Source: a bacterium UBA1790 (GTDB lineage Bacteria; Bacteroidota; Bacteroidia; Bacteroidales; Muribaculaceae). From it: a stretch of 6,158 nt of DNA. Position numbers and translations under genes: made by a program. Positions 5,114 through 6,158 of this stretch are shown here, piece after piece. The stretch covers positions 1 through 6,158 of the forward strand of contig DCGA01000133.1 in assembly GCA_002314465.1 (NCBI GenBank), read 5' to 3'. Position 1 is the stretch's first letter. Every line of letters starts with the position of its first letter. The notes below the pieces were generated by a model. The model ran no database searches. It was not told the DNA's origin and saw only the letters and a program-made list of their open reading frames with translations.

Positions 5114-6158
5114 ATTTTGATTTACTTCGTCATAGTGCCCCTGCTCACATTGCTGGGTCTGGCACTGTGCAACAACAAGGGTATCAAGGCAATCAGAGCC
5201 GTTGCCGTTACAGGCGCTACAGTGCTGTTGGCACTTGCGGTATATCTGGTAATGGTTTTCCTTCAGGTACGCGGCGCTGGCGACACCAGCGAGATGATTC
5301 TGCGCAGCGACTACATGTGGTACGCTCCCCTCAACATTAAGCTCGCGCTTGGTGTCGACGGTGTATCGGTAGTTATGATTCTCCTCTCGGCGTTCATCGT
5401 TTTCACCGGTGTATTCGCGTCATGGAAAATCAATCCGCTTCCCAAGCAGTTCTTCCTGTGGTTCTACCTCCTCTCGACAGGTGTATTCGGTTTCTTTATC
5501 TCAATCGACCTGTTCACCATGTTCATGTTCTACGAGGTAGCGCTTATTCCCATGTACCTTCTCATCGGTATCTGGGGTAGCGGTAACAAGAACTACAGCG
5601 CAATGAAGCTCACCCTCATGCTCATGGGCGGTTCGGCATTCCTCATGCTTGCCCTCATCGGCATCTACTTCCACTCGGCAGCCGACGGCAACTACACCAT
5701 GAACCTGCTCGAGATTGCACAGAACAATGCAGTGCCCCACAACTGGCAGCTCTACTTGTTCCCCATGGCATTCGTTGGTTTCGGTGTCCTTGGCGCAATG
5801 TTCCCCTTCCACACATGGTCTCCCGACGGTCACGCATCGGCGCCTACAGCGGTGTCTATGCTCCACGCCGGTGTGCTCATGAAGCTTGGTGGTTACGGTT
5901 GCTTCCGCATCGCCATCTACCTCATGCCTTATGCAGCTAACGTAATAGGTCCGGTATTCCTTACCCTTACTGGTATCAGTATCGTTTACGGTGCCTTCAG
6001 TGCTTGTGTACAGACCGACCTCAAGTATATCAACGCTTACTCTTCGGTTAGCCACTGCGGTATGGTGCTCTTCGCCATCCTCATGTTCAACCAGACAGCG
6101 ATGACCGGTGCGGTGCTTCAGATGCTCTCTCACGGTCTCATGACAGCGTTGTTCTTCG
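5099..6158 (+). CDS. nuoM: Complex I subunit M (antiporter-like proton-pumping subunit), 3' end outside window
   Basis: An open frame from ATG at 5099 runs 353 codons plus one base to the window edge; a full NuoM is about 490-510 residues. NuoM is the middle antiporter-like pump of the membrane arm, related to MrpD. Visible family features are Glu146 in MFMFYEVALIPMYLLIGIWG (E. coli E144), PFHTWSPDGHASAPTAVSML (residues 236-255), Lys262 in AGVLMKLGGYG (E. coli K265), and the helix VQTDLKYINAYSSVSHCGMV (304-323). By contrast, the TM7 lysine equivalent to E. coli K234 is replaced: the aligned stretch GFGVLGAMFPFH has Leu231 there. The first helix begins a few residues after the start (ILIYFVIVPLLTLLGLAL), which supports this ATG. 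The leader is A/T-rich, 29 bases after nuoL. The PDGHASAPT and GGYG motifs separate it from NuoL and NuoN. Confidence 0.96.
   Translation, partial: MIFDNILIYFVIVPLLTLLGLALCNNKGIKAIRAVAVTGATVLLALAVYLVMVFLQVRGAGDTSEMILRSDYMWYAPLNIKLALGVDGVSVVMILLSAFIVFTGVFASWKINPLPKQFFLWFYLLSTGVFGFFISIDLFTMFMFYEVALIPMYLLIGIWGSGNKNYSAMKLTLMLMGGSAFLMLALIGIYFHSAADGNYTMNLLEIAQNNAVPHNWQLYLFPMAFVGFGVLGAMFPFHTWSPDGHASAPTAVSMLHAGVLMKLGGYGCFRIAIYLMPYAANVIGPVFLTLTGISIVYGAFSACVQTDLKYINAYSSVSHCGMVLFAILMFNQTAMTGAVLQMLSHGLMTALFF

Noticed and set aside
5501..6133. Long open frame on the - strand inside nuoM (210 codons)
   Set aside because: The + strand reads as an uninterrupted NuoM with conserved motifs. The antisense product is His/Val/Glu-rich with no recognisable domain, as expected for the shadow of a membrane-protein gene.

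Overview
The window is a stretch of a bacterial chromosome devoted to membrane energy conversion. All genes lie on the + strand and are tightly packed. It holds the end of an F-type ATP synthase cluster (the 3' part of atpA, then complete atpG) followed directly by part of a complex I cluster (nuoI, nuoJ, nuoK, nuoL and the 5' part of nuoM). Both window edges cut through genes.

The organism is most likely a member of the Bacteroidota, probably Bacteroidales. This is inferred from the protein character (the NuoI, NuoL and NuoM sequence style and atpG as the last atp gene) and from A/T-rich spacers that mostly lack a Shine-Dalgarno sequence despite moderately GC-rich coding regions. I cannot name a genus; a gut lineage such as Muribaculaceae or Prevotellaceae is a guess.

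Layout: 1-470 AtpA C-terminal part with the arginine finger; 471-617 an unusually long, GC-rich, foldable spacer; 618-1502 AtpG; 1503-1587 a spacer with a hairpin and then an A/T-rich leader; 1588-2223 NuoI with two 4Fe-4S motifs and an added Pro/Ala/Glu/Lys tail; 2226-2741 NuoJ; 2763-3074 NuoK; 3081-5069 NuoL; 5099-6158 NuoM, open at the window end. There are no tRNA or rRNA genes, CRISPR arrays, insertion sequences or phage genes that I can see.

Function: complex I passes electrons to quinone through NuoI's iron-sulfur clusters and pumps ions through NuoJ/K/L/M. AtpA and AtpG belong to the F1 motor that uses the resulting gradient. The window therefore joins a producer and a consumer of the proton-motive force. 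I see no wholly new system. The points most worth checking are: nuoI directly after atpG with no nuoA/B/CD/H between them; a leucine in NuoM where E. coli has the key TM7 lysine; the NuoI tail; the structured atpA-atpG spacer; and a 12-base motif shared by the nuoI and nuoM leaders.
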